64,000 nucleotides of DNA from JAHEZL01 sp964406465. Lineage in GTDB: Bacteria > Bacteroidota > Bacteroidia > Flavobacteriales_C > GCA-002722245. Under the pieces are notes generated by a model, which was given only the letters and a program-made list of their open reading frames with translations, was not told the DNA's origin and did no database searches. Every line of letters begins with the position of its first letter. The stretch's first letter is position 1. The translations under genes and the position numbers were made by a program. Location of the stretch: NCBI GenBank assembly GCA_964406465.1, contig CAYORT010000009.1:41748-105747 (forward strand). The letters are read 5' to 3'. This document shows positions 27,875 to 36,167 of this stretch, piece by piece.

Positions 27875-28890
27875 TACAAATCAGCTGCTTCTCTGTGTTT
27901 ATCTGCAATCATTTTTTGCAATGATTTAGGCGCCACAACTTTCACGCCGGCGCCAAAACTCAACAGCTTTTCTATAAGTTCATGAGTAATGGTAACTTTA
28001 AGTTCAACCGCCAATTTATCTTTCGAATCTTCTACAATACTTTGTGTATTATGCAAGGGTTGTGTTTTGATATACGACGCCTGCAAGCCTGTAAATTCAA
28101 GTTTTACAACAACTGGTTCTTCCTCAATTTGTGTAATGCCAAACGAATATTTAAAGAAAACCGACGCATCAAAATCTTTCGATATTTTAAACGATGCTTT
28201 TTCCACTTTTAAATCCACCACTCTATCCAAAGCATAGGTAATCACCTTTTGTTTTCCTTCATGAAAACAGATTAAGTACCAACGATGCTTGTATTCTTTA
28301 AGCAAGTAAGGATGAACCAAATTTTCGCTTGCGTTATCTTTGCCGAAAGCTTTGTATTGCAAAACGATTTTCTGATTTTCTTTGATGGCAGAAAGAATCA
28401 AGGGCAAAAATTCACTACCCGTTACAGCCTCTGTTTGATCAAACTGAACATACTGCACAATGGCAGTATCTTTCACTTCGGGAGAAATATTCAGTCGATT
28501 AAAAATCTTATCGATAGCAAACTTAAATTGTTTAAACATGTCGTTGTCGCGAAACTGATACAAAGTTCGCGCAGCAAACTGTATAGCACTTAAATCATCG
28601 TCATTTAAGGGAATATCATTGATGGAATAGTCGGGATTTTCGTAATAATAACCCTTATCTTTTTTGCTAAATTTTATGGGCGCGTGAAAGCCTAATTCTT
28701 CATCTTCGCGCATAGCGCGCAAATCTTTTTCTATGGTAGATTTAGAAATTGCATCGCCATAATCAGAGCCATACAAAGCCTCTTCGCAAGCCTTCATTAA
28801 ATCTTCAACACCTGGAAAAGGCTTATACTTGTTGCGTATTCTTCTATCGATTATTCGATAACGAAGCAGAGCGTGTTTGTTAGATGCCAT
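27871..28890 (-). CDS. WYL domain transcriptional regulator
   Basis: A 339-residue regulator. The N-terminal roughly 90 residues form a winged helix-turn-helix (SKSTIEKDLRAMREDEELGFHAPIKF). The WYL domain (about 140-230) contains LVHPYLLKEYKHRWYLICFHEG and then YALDRV. A WCX-like C-terminal domain follows. WYL proteins sense ligands, often nucleic acids or nucleotides, and control DNA-damage or defence genes. No obvious target operon adjoins it here, and it ends convergent with yqgE. Confidence 0.9.
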   Translation of the reverse strand: MASNKHALLRYRIIDRRIRNKYKPFPGVEDLMKACEEALYGSDYGDAISKSTIEKDLRAMREDEELGFHAPIKFSKKDKGYYYENPDYSINDIPLNDDDLSAIQFAARTLYQFRDNDMFKQFKFAIDKIFNRLNISPEVKDTAIVQYVQFDQTEAVTGSEFLPLILSAIKENQKIVLQYKAFGKDNASENLVHPYLLKEYKHRWYLICFHEGKQKVITYALDRVVDLKVEKASFKISKDFDASVFFKYSFGITQIEEEPVVVKLEFTGLQASYIKTQPLHNTQSIVEDSKDKLAVELKVTITHELIEKLLSFGAGVKVVAPKSLQKMIADKHREAADLY

Positions 28891-28912
28891 AGGATGAAGT
28901 TAGATTAAAATC

Positions 28913-30613
28913 CTACTTCACTTTTCTATTGAATTCGTACTTCTCTTTTTTAACAAGTTTGCCATCTTTATCGAATACTTTAAAAACGCCATGTTTAAGG
29001 TCGTTCACATAATTGCATTCGCTTTGAACCACACCTGTAGAGTAGTACATCGTCATTTTGCCGTTGAGTTTTCCAAACTTGTAGCTCATGGTTTGTGACG
29101 GAGCACCGTGAGGGAAAAACACAGTCCATTTGCCCGCTTTCAAACTCACCTTAACTGTTTTGTTATCCACTTTATGTTCTTCAACCGAGTAGTCACCTTC
29201 TTCCATCAAACCACCTTTTTCGTGGTATTTTTTCCAGTGACCATTTTCTAAATCATCTTTGTAAAAACCTTCAATTCTAGGCAATCCGCTTTCATACCAT
29301 TTTTTGTATTCACCATTTTTAGCACCATTGACATAAGTTGCGATATACTCGGGTTTTCCATCTTGGTAATACGCTTCCCATCTTCCATCTAACACGCCCA
29401 TTTTGAAAGCTCCTTTTTCATGAACTTGTCCGTTCTCAAACCAAGAAGTCCACACCCCATTTTCTTTATCATCTTTAAATTCACCTTCATGTTCCTTTGC
29501 GCCGTTTTCGTAGTAAACAGTCCACAAACCTTGTCTTTTGTCATCTACAAATTTTCCTTTTTTCAATAGTGCTCCACTTTGGTAATTGAAAATCCATTCA
29601 CCATTTCTTTTGTCATCCACAAAAGCACCTTGATGCTCAATGGTTACTCCGCCTGGGAAGTAATAAGTCCAAACTTTATTTCTTTTGCCATCTCTAAAGA
29701 ATCCTTCAATTCTTTTTCTTCCGTTGGCGTACCAAGTCCAGTTGCTATCTTCAACACCAAGATTGTAAAATCCTTCACCTTCTTTTAAACCATCAAAGGT
29801 ATAATCTACCCAAGCGCCATGTTCTCTATCTAATTTATAGTTGGTACTTTCTTTAAGTTTACCGTTGGTATAGTAAGTTTTGTAAACACCATTCAATCTT
29901 CCCAAATGGTATTGCATCTCAGTCCATTTGGTTCCATCTTCGTACCAGCTAAGCGCCAAGCCATCGTAGAAACCTCCAGAAATGGGAGTTTCAGCTTTCT
30001 TGTTGCCGTTGGCATAAAACTCAAGCAGAGTACCTTCACCATCTTTCACCAATTGTTTTTCTTTTGGATCCCAATAGTTGTCGATTTGCTCTTTATCTTT
30101 CAGGAAGCGAGATTCCTTCATTTTTTTTCCGTTTTTGTACCAAAAGTTCCAAACATCAGATTTCTCTCCACTATTATAAAAACCTTCCGATTCTTTTTGT
30201 CCGTTCTCATAATAGAATGTGAATTTACCATTGCGCTCATCATCTTTGTAGGTGCCTTGCACTTTGATATTTCCATTGCTGTAATAGCCGGTGTATGCTC
30301 CGGCTCTTTTACCTAAGAAAAAGGTTCCTTCATCTTCTTTATTTCCATTTTCGAAGTAAAGCACCACTTTACCATGCATTCTTCCGGCAACGTATTCTGC
30401 TTCCTGACGAATTTTACCATTGGCATACCAGAAAGTCCATTTCCCTTCTTCCACACCTCTGCGGTAATTTCCTTCGGCTTCTTTTTGTTTGCCATTTTTG
30501 TAGTAGTTCACGTAGTGCGTTAAGGTATCTTTCAACTTAAGTGTAAGTGTAGAATCCTGCGCAAATGAGCTAACAGCGGGCAATAGGAATAAAGCAGCAA
30601 TGATTTTTTTCAT
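28913..30613 (-). CDS. Secreted MORN-like repeat protein (YwqK family)
   Basis: A 566-residue protein with a Sec signal peptide (ALFLLPAVSSFAQ) followed almost entirely by about 20 tandem repeats of roughly 22-24 residues. Their pattern is NGxxxxEGxYxxGxxxGxWxxYY. Such MORN_2/YwqK repeats make extended beta-hairpin arrays. The family name calls them antitoxins, but no toxin is adjacent here and the protein is exported, so a structural or surface role is more likely. The last repeat ends in a basic tail. Confidence 0.85.
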   Translation of the reverse strand: MKKIIAALFLLPAVSSFAQDSTLTLKLKDTLTHYVNYYKNGKQKEAEGNYRRGVEEGKWTFWYANGKIRQEAEYVAGRMHGKVVLYFENGNKEDEGTFFLGKRAGAYTGYYSNGNIKVQGTYKDDERNGKFTFYYENGQKESEGFYNSGEKSDVWNFWYKNGKKMKESRFLKDKEQIDNYWDPKEKQLVKDGEGTLLEFYANGNKKAETPISGGFYDGLALSWYEDGTKWTEMQYHLGRLNGVYKTYYTNGKLKESTNYKLDREHGAWVDYTFDGLKEGEGFYNLGVEDSNWTWYANGRKRIEGFFRDGKRNKVWTYYFPGGVTIEHQGAFVDDKRNGEWIFNYQSGALLKKGKFVDDKRQGLWTVYYENGAKEHEGEFKDDKENGVWTSWFENGQVHEKGAFKMGVLDGRWEAYYQDGKPEYIATYVNGAKNGEYKKWYESGLPRIEGFYKDDLENGHWKKYHEKGGLMEEGDYSVEEHKVDNKTVKVSLKAGKWTVFFPHGAPSQTMSYKFGKLNGKMTMYYSTGVVQSECNYVNDLKHGVFKVFDKDGKLVKKEKYEFNRKVK

Positions 30614-30706
30614 CTGATAGATTTTATGAGTTCTAATTAACTCATTATAATAATGTGAATAGGGAAAGAAGTAACGTTTTTTTTAACAGTGTTTTAAACA
30701 AAAGTG

Positions 30707-30762
30707 AAAAGGCAAAAGCCAAAAGCCAAAAAGTTGCAAGGTATTTTTGGCTTATGCCTTTT
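30707..30762. repeat. Inverted repeat between the methyltransferase and MORN genes
   Basis: Arms AAAAGGCAAAAGCCAAAA (30707-30724) and TTTTGGCTTATGCCTTTT (30745-30762) pair with one mismatch. The left arm also carries a short tandem AAAAGCC. It may act as a terminator for the methyltransferase gene, which ends at 30774 on the minus strand. Confidence 0.6.
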
Positions 30763-30773
30763 AACTTTTTACT

Positions 30774-31538
30774 TTATTTAGTCGCCACATAAAACAAGTC
30801 GAAACAATCATCATTAGCAGGAGCAACGAAATAATCTTCCATCTTGATATCGGCTACCAAAGAGTTGTTTTGAGCCAATAGTTTTTTGCGATTTCTTCTA
30901 TTTAAAAAGTCATAAGGCGCTTGCAACATCCATCTTGGTAATTTCCACTGTAAGTTGAAGATATCGAAGCGGGTGATTTTGCGCACCGATTCTTTATTCT
31001 TATTGTAGTAAGTCATTATCTTTTCGTTACCAAAAACGCCATTGCATTCAACCGATGAGAAATGCTTTGAAAGCAATGCCTTAAGTTCTTCCACTTTATA
31101 TTCTCTAACGTGCCAAGGATTGCGTGTAATCGACATTTTAATGTTCGGAGTGGTAACAATATATTTTCCACCAGGTTTCAAAACTCGGGCAATTTCTTTT
31201 ACATACAAATTATCGTCCTCAATATGTTCAATCACTTGAAACGACACCACAAAGTCGATACTGTTATCGGCAATACCTTCCAAAGGAGGTACATTCATGA
31301 TACGAACCTTTACGTTTGAAGGAAATTCCTTTTCGTGAGCAGGCGACGGATATTTATCTACACCTAAGTATGAAGTAGCTTTACCTGCCAAATATTTAAC
31401 ACCATAACCTTCGCCATAACCCACCTCTAACACATCACCACTCACTATTTTCGCAGCCTCTACATAAGCCAATACGCTTCGTTGAAACACGAAATTATCT
31501 GATAAATCTTGGGCCGATACTCTTTCTGCTGTTTGCAT
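30774..31538 (-). CDS. Class I SAM-dependent methyltransferase
   Basis: A 254-residue methyltransferase. Motif I is DVLEVGYGEGYGVKYL (about residues 35-50), with Tyr in the glycine-rich loop. The acidic residue of motif II is in YLGVDKYPS. The UbiE/COQ5-like segment is VVSFQVIEHIEDDNLYVKEIARVLKPGG. The C-terminal 90 residues are not conserved enough to reveal a substrate. The gene stands alone between palindromic repeats. Confidence 0.88.
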   Translation of the reverse strand: MQTAERVSAQDLSDNFVFQRSVLAYVEAAKIVSGDVLEVGYGEGYGVKYLAGKATSYLGVDKYPSPAHEKEFPSNVKVRIMNVPPLEGIADNSIDFVVSFQVIEHIEDDNLYVKEIARVLKPGGKYIVTTPNIKMSITRNPWHVREYKVEELKALLSKHFSSVECNGVFGNEKIMTYYNKNKESVRKITRFDIFNLQWKLPRWMLQAPYDFLNRRNRKKLLAQNNSLVADIKMEDYFVAPANDDCFDLFYVATK

Positions 31539-31638
31539 TATATTGTGATTTTTAGGGGGCTAAAGTAAGAAGAAAAAAGGCTTATTGGTAAACTTTGTTC
31601 AATACTTGACTTCCAATAACTTGATATGTGTTTTTTTG

Positions 31639-31646
31639 TATATTTG
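31639..31646 (+). promoter_or_regulatory. -7 promoter element of the DUF433/DUF5615 pair
   Basis: TATATTTG matches TAnnTTTG and lies 17 bases before the antitoxin start. The nearest TTG upstream is at 15-base spacing, shorter than ideal. The transcript would have an almost absent leader. Confidence 0.5.
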
Positions 31647-31663
31647 TTTAAACGCTTGTATTT

Positions 31664-31891
31664 ATGAAGGCTAGCTATAAAAATGTGATTACCATCAACT
31701 CTGAAATCAGAGGAGGAAGACCATGTGTTAGAGGAATGAGAATTACCGTATATGACATTTTGAATTGGCTGGGCTCGGGAATGTCGAAACAAGATATTGT
31801 TGCCGACTACCCAGAACTCACCCTTAATGATATTGATGCAGCATTAATGTATGTATCCGACAAAGAAGACAAAACTCGTTACGTGAACTAA
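31664..31891 (+). CDS. DUF433 antitoxin
   Basis: A 75-residue DUF433 protein with the family pattern ITINSEIRGGRPCVRGMRITVYDIL, then a helix-turn-helix-like DIVADYPELTLNDIDAALMY. DUF433 proteins are antitoxins, commonly paired with a DUF5615 PIN-like partner. Its stop overlaps the next start by one base (TAATG), which indicates translational coupling. Confidence 0.9.
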   Translation: MKASYKNVITINSEIRGGRPCVRGMRITVYDILNWLGSGMSKQDIVADYPELTLNDIDAALMYVSDKEDKTRYVN

Positions 31892-32226
31892 TGAAGCTTC
31901 TTTTCGATCAAAATATTTCTTACAAAATCAAAAATGCATTGTCTGAAGATTTCCCTGCTTCAATACATGTTTCTGACATTAAGATGAACACCTCTACAGA
32001 CACACAAATATGGGAATATGCGAAAAATAATAATCTAACTATAATCACAAAAGATTCCGATTACTTCGATTTATCAATGGTTTTAGGCTCACCTCCAAAA
32101 GTGATTTGGATTAATATTGGAAACACATCAACCTTAAATATCATTAATGTGCTTAAATCGAATTCTTTAGAAATAAAGAAATTCATTGAATCAACAGATA
32201 GCACTTGTCTTAGATTGGGAGCTTAA
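31891..32226 (+). CDS. DUF5615 PIN-like toxin
   Basis: A 111-residue protein of the PIN-like DUF5615 family, likely an RNase toxin neutralised by the upstream DUF433 protein. Typical features are the N-terminal LLFDQNISYKI with Asp6, and the acidic ITKDSDYFDLS with Asp55, Asp57 and Asp60. PVIWIN-like PKVIWINIGNTS follows. The acidic residues needed for metal binding appear intact, so it is probably functional. Confidence 0.9.
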   Translation: MKLLFDQNISYKIKNALSEDFPASIHVSDIKMNTSTDTQIWEYAKNNNLTIITKDSDYFDLSMVLGSPPKVIWINIGNTSTLNIINVLKSNSLEIKKFIESTDSTCLRLGA

Positions 32227-32427
32227 TATCCTATGGCGCCAGTCTTCCGACTGGTGACTTAACTACCCCAGAAATTTCATTGCTTTTTTTTATTAAAAGA
32301 AACAATATGCATTAATCCATCCTCTTCCTCCCCACTTTTCTATCACACTCTCCTCCTCCGAGGAGAAAACCAATGCTGGTTAGACGACTTGATTAAAAAA
32401 CACAAGGCACTTAAGTTGCCAAGAAAA

Positions 32428-32838
32428 TTATTTCATGTTATTAATTACAGACAAACCTATATTACTAGCAAAAATCAAAAGAGTAACAGTGTAAGAAAAG
32501 CTTCTTAATTCTGTAAGATTAAACCTTGTATTATCATCTTTAATAAATGAAATTTCATTTTTAGAAACGCTCCAAAATTTAAACACATACTGGCCATTAT
32601 TAAATTGATTGTCCCCCTTGTGTTTCTTAAATAAATTCAAATCTTCATGCTCAATTAACCTAGTACATTTTTTCCACAAAAAATTCATTCTGATAAAGTA
32701 CGGAATAAGCACACCTAACATCATTGTTATATACGGAAGATCCATTGGGTATTCATCAAAGTAAATCAAAACAAAATATGACAATAATGTTAATGTTATT
32801 TGATATGCATAAAAAGTTCTGTTATTCCCATAAATCAT
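32428..32838 (-). CDS. Hypothetical membrane protein
   Basis: A 136-residue protein with three hydrophobic segments: about 10-26, 36-50 and 114-130. A soluble loop of about 60 residues lies between the second and third and includes HEDLNLFKKHKGDNQFNNGQYVFKFW. I do not recognise the family. The neighbourhood is low in coding density, with palindromic repeat remnants at 32230-32400. It may be a small accessory gene. Confidence 0.6.
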   Translation of the reverse strand: MIYGNNRTFYAYQITLTLLSYFVLIYFDEYPMDLPYITMMLGVLIPYFIRMNFLWKKCTRLIEHEDLNLFKKHKGDNQFNNGQYVFKFWSVSKNEISFIKDDNTRFNLTELRSFSYTVTLLIFASNIGLSVINNMK

Positions 32839-32873
32839 ATTAATCTATCTCTAAGAAAAATATTTCGAAAAAA

Positions 32874-33167
32874 TCACCATACCTTTATCTCCTTTATCAA
32901 ATCCCTCTTCAACTCCCCATTCAACTTCTCCACAATTTTACTGCGCATCATCATCAATTCATTTTTTAATGCGGCTGAAGTTATTTTAACATGAAGAATA
33001 CCATTTTCTAACTTCACCTTTTCGGTTTGTTTTTCAATGTAGGGGCCCATCATAGAATTCCACAATGTTTTCACTTCGGCTTGCTGAATACCGGCATTTA
33101 AACGATAAGCGTTTAAAAGCTCTTGTATAGCTTCCTTCAAAGAAGATTGATTGCTATTTTTCTTCAT
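32874..33167 (-). CDS. DciA-like DUF721 protein
   Basis: A 97-residue DUF721 protein with LKEAIQELLNAYRLNAGIQQAEVKTLWNSMMG and a beta half containing GILHVKITSAALKNELMMM. DUF721 defines DciA, the replicative helicase loader of bacteria that lack DnaC or DnaI. It overlaps the end of recF by 14 bases, as recF and DUF721 genes often do, so the two are co-translated. Start at the ATG of MKKNSNQSS. Confidence 0.85.
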   Translation of the reverse strand: MKKNSNQSSLKEAIQELLNAYRLNAGIQQAEVKTLWNSMMGPYIEKQTEKVKLENGILHVKITSAALKNELMMMRSKIVEKLNGELKRDLIKEIKVW

Positions 33168-34272
33168 GCCACACCCTTTTTACTGATCCTTTTTCAATCT
33201 CAAACATTTTGTGTGAGCCTTGCACCGCCTTCAACAATTGCTCTATCCTTTCGGGATGCGTATCTGTAATGAATATTTGTCCGAACTGATTCGTATTCAC
33301 CAACGCCAACAAATGCTTCACTCTATTCTCATCAAGCTTATCGAAAATATCATCCAACAACAATATAGGATTCACTTTCTTGATTCTTTTTAGGAACTCC
33401 AATTGAGCTATTTTTAAGGCTATCAAATACGACTTTTGTTGTCCTTGAGAACCAAATTTTCGCAAGGGATGATCGCCAATTTTAAATTGCAATTCATCTT
33501 TATGAATACCCACTGTAGTGTATTGCTTTCTTGCATCTTCTCCTTCTGCCTCGGCCAACAACTGAGCAAAATCTCCATGACTTAACTGACTCTCATACTG
33601 CAGCTCCACCACCTCTTTTTTACCAGAAACAATATTGAAATACTGCTGAAAAATTGGCTCGAAATCTTGAATAAATTGCCTTCTCTTTTCGAAAAGATAA
33701 ACACCATGATTTACCAATTGTTCATTCCAAATCAAGATAGATTCTCTATCGAAACGTCGCTCCTTGAAAAACAATTTAAGCAAAGCATTTCTTTGCGCTA
33801 AAGCCTTATTGTATTGAATCAAATGATCGAGATATTCTTTGTCGTATTGCGCAATGATACCATCGATAAACTTACGTCGCTCTTCACTTCCTTCGTAAAT
33901 CAATATGCTATCTGAGGGGGAAATCATTACCAAAGGATATCCACCAATATGTTCTGCCAAACGCTCGTATTCTTTTTTGTTTTTTTTGAAGACTTTATTT
34001 TGTCCGCGCTTCACCCCACAATGAATCTTATCTACATCACCATCTTTGATAAACTCACCTTGCACCACAAAGAAAGGCTCATCGTGTTGTATGTTTTGCA
34101 CATCAGAAGGATTGAAAAAACTCTTGCAAAACGACAAATAATAAATGGCATCTAAAATATTGGTCTTTCCCTCCCCATTGTTACCCACAAAGCAATTCAC
34201 CTTATCGTGAAACTCGAACTCGGCTTCGCGATAATTTTTGAAATTGATAAGAGATAATGACTTCAAATACAT
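33154..34272 (-). CDS. recF: DNA replication and repair protein RecF
   Basis: A 372-residue SMC-like ATPase that helps load RecA at single-strand gaps. Walker A is GNNGEGKTN at about 30-38. The signature-like KFGSQGQQKSYLIALKIAQ lies in the C-terminal third and is followed by Walker B ILLLDDIFDKLDENR. The N-terminus YLKSLSLINFKNYREAEFEF is typical. The length equals the family norm of 350-370. Confidence 0.96.
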   Translation of the reverse strand: MYLKSLSLINFKNYREAEFEFHDKVNCFVGNNGEGKTNILDAIYYLSFCKSFFNPSDVQNIQHDEPFFVVQGEFIKDGDVDKIHCGVKRGQNKVFKKNKKEYERLAEHIGGYPLVMISPSDSILIYEGSEERRKFIDGIIAQYDKEYLDHLIQYNKALAQRNALLKLFFKERRFDRESILIWNEQLVNHGVYLFEKRRQFIQDFEPIFQQYFNIVSGKKEVVELQYESQLSHGDFAQLLAEAEGEDARKQYTTVGIHKDELQFKIGDHPLRKFGSQGQQKSYLIALKIAQLEFLKRIKKVNPILLLDDIFDKLDENRVKHLLALVNTNQFGQIFITDTHPERIEQLLKAVQGSHKMFEIEKGSVKRVWHEEK

Positions 34273-34280
34273 ACTAGTCG

Positions 34281-34345
34281 TTCAATGTTTAATGTCCAAT
34301 GTTCAATGTCAGCTAACCTTAAACATTGAACTTTGAACATTGAAC
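34281..34345. repeat. Nested inverted repeat of TTCAATGTT units
   Basis: The left part has TTCAATGTTT, CCAATG and GTTCAATGT; the right part has AAACATTGAA and GAACATTGAAC. So units 34281-34290 and 34321-34330 are exact complements, with further pairing inside. It lies between recF and the CoA-binding gene and is probably a dispersed intergenic repeat. Confidence 0.65.
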
Positions 34346-34350
34346 TAAAT

Positions 34351-34713
34351 TTAATAATTGCCCACACTCAACATCACCAAGGTACAAGCCTCCACAGCTT
34401 CGATACCTTTTGATTCTAACATTTTTTCAAATTCGGGATTTTCGGTGCCCGGATTGAAAACCACTCTTTTGGGATTTAAGCCCATAATATAGTCGTAATA
34501 TGAAGGTTGATTTTGCGGACCAACATACATTGTTACCGTATGGGCACCTTCTACTGATGGCATACCTTTAATGATTTGCAAACCGTGAATTTCACCTTCT
34601 TTTAATCCCACAGGCACTACTTCGTGACCGTGAGCAGTCAATCGCTCTGTCGCTTTATATGAATAGCGCTCAGGATTGGTTGACGCACCTATAACAACTG
34701 TTTTTTTGCTCAT
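34351..34713 (-). CDS. CoA-binding domain protein (YccU-like)
   Basis: A 120-residue Rossmann-type protein. It starts KKTVVIGASTNPERYSYKA, with the glycine-rich nucleotide loop. Later features typical of CoA_binding_2 proteins are VVFNPGTENPEF and VEACTLVMLSVG. It is a stand-alone domain, not fused to a ligase. The family is conserved but of unclear role. Confidence 0.88.
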   Translation of the reverse strand: MSKKTVVIGASTNPERYSYKATERLTAHGHEVVPVGLKEGEIHGLQIIKGMPSVEGAHTVTMYVGPQNQPSYYDYIMGLNPKRVVFNPGTENPEFEKMLESKGIEAVEACTLVMLSVGNY

Positions 34714-34757
34714 GAGGTAAAGATAAGAAATTGGTTTTTGATTATTGTGTTTATCAA

Positions 34758-34845
34758 TGTAGGGGCGAGCTGCCGCTCGCCCACTATCAAAAATCGAATT
34801 TTTCTATTTACGGGCGAAAGTATTTCGCCCCTAAGGACGTGTATT
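34758..34845. repeat. Two GGGCGA-type hairpins in an intergenic spacer
   Basis: The first hairpin is GGGCGAG-CTGC-CGCTCGCCC and the second is GGGCGAAAGTATTTCGCCC. The first also pairs partly with the second. They are much richer in GC than the surrounding spacer, which suggests dispersed palindromic repeats. Confidence 0.7.
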
Positions 34846-34886
34846 ACACGAAAAACAAAACAATGATTTTCCAGTTGGAATACCTG

Positions 34887-36167
34887 CTATTTCTTCTGCC
34901 TTGGGTCCAAGGCATCTGTCAACCCTTCCCCAATTAAATTAAAGAAAGTAACAACAATAAAGATGGCTATACCCGGAGTAAGAATTAACCAATGAGCATC
35001 GGGATTGGCTCTACCTGCGCTCAACAGTGACCCCCAAGTAACATCTTCGGGAGCAACGCCAATACCTAAAAAAGACAATGTAGATTCTGTTAATATAGCT
35101 CCGGCAATACCGAACGCAGCAGCAATAAAAACGGGAGTTAAACAGTTGGGTAAGGCATGCTTAAAAATAGTTCTAAAATCAGAGTAGCCAAAAGCTTTGG
35201 CTGCATCAATAAATTCCATCTTCTTTACACGTAGCATCTCTGCTCTCACAAATCGTGCTATGCCTGTCCAGCCCATTAATCCAATTAAAATCATCACCAC
35301 AAAAACAGATGGTTTAGCAATTACCGCCACCACGGCCATAATTAAAATTAAACCCGGCACACTCACCACAATTTCAATCACTCTGTTGATGAGCATATCT
35401 ACTGGCAGCGATACTTTTTTACCAAGGAAAGCAATTTTCTTCAATGGCAAGAGTAGTAAGTTTAGGAGAGTGAGAGCGAGGATGAATACAATAAAAGAGA
35501 TGAAGATTTGAGTGAAGCCCGACACTGCAGATTCGGCAAAGGCGTCGGATATTGTGAAGCTCCTCACCTGAAATCCATAGAAAAAGGCGATAGGCAAAAA
35601 GATAAAATTAGCCCAAAAACGCACGCGAGAAATTTGCAAATCGTGGTCACCATAATAACCAGCAAAAGCACCCAAAAATATACCTACCAACAAGGTGATA
35701 CTCACCGAAACTATGCCTACCATGAAGGCTGTTTGCGTTCCATGAATCACTCCCGAAAGCACATCTCTACCTTGCTCATCGGTGCCCAACCAATGATGCC
35801 AGCGGGCGCTTGCCACATCTTGATCATCCAACGGACTGCGGTATCTATCGTTCATAAAATCGAATTCGGTGGAGCCATAAGGAATGGGTGCCCAAATGAC
35901 AGATTCAAAAGTTTCTGATTTCCAATTGATATTCAACAAATCTTCGGGCCAATTTACCAAACCTAAATCCACCGCATATTCTCTAAATGCAGGAAAATAA
36001 GTATTGTCTTTGTAGGTAAAATACAGAGGTTTATCATTGGCGATAAGATTGGCAAAAACAGCGATAAAAGCCATCACGGTAATGAAACGAAAAGCAAATA
36101 AAGCAGCGCGATTCTTCTTGAATTGCTGCCAAACATATTTGCGATATGAGAATTTATCTTCGCTCAT
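34887..36167 (-). CDS. ABC transporter permease, OppC/DppC type, with inserted segments
   Basis: A 426-residue inner-membrane permease, longer than the usual roughly 300. The EAA loop region lies near 330 (FVRAEMLRVKKMEFIDAAKAFGYSD). LGTDEQGRDVLSGVIHGTQTAF marks the start of the conserved core. Two additions stand out: about 80 residues after the first helix, and about 85 hydrophobic residues (about 190-275) between core helices that look like extra membrane passes. It partners the OppB-like gene, which ends at the same base where this gene starts. The ATPase genes are not nearby. Confidence 0.88.
   Translation of the reverse strand: MSEDKFSYRKYVWQQFKKNRAALFAFRFITVMAFIAVFANLIANDKPLYFTYKDNTYFPAFREYAVDLGLVNWPEDLLNINWKSETFESVIWAPIPYGSTEFDFMNDRYRSPLDDQDVASARWHHWLGTDEQGRDVLSGVIHGTQTAFMVGIVSVSITLLVGIFLGAFAGYYGDHDLQISRVRFWANFIFLPIAFFYGFQVRSFTISDAFAESAVSGFTQIFISFIVFILALTLLNLLLLPLKKIAFLGKKVSLPVDMLINRVIEIVVSVPGLILIMAVVAVIAKPSVFVVMILIGLMGWTGIARFVRAEMLRVKKMEFIDAAKAFGYSDFRTIFKHALPNCLTPVFIAAAFGIAGAILTESTLSFLGIGVAPEDVTWGSLLSAGRANPDAHWLILTPGIAIFIVVTFFNLIGEGLTDALDPRQKK

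Noticed and set aside
28940..30540. Tandem repeats as a CRISPR array
   Set aside because: The repeats are coding, about 66-72 bases long and variable at the DNA level; they encode MORN-like protein repeats.
28913..30613. The repeat protein as the antitoxin of a toxin-antitoxin system (the YwqK family name)
   Set aside because: It is exported and has no toxin gene beside it; the family name is misleading here.
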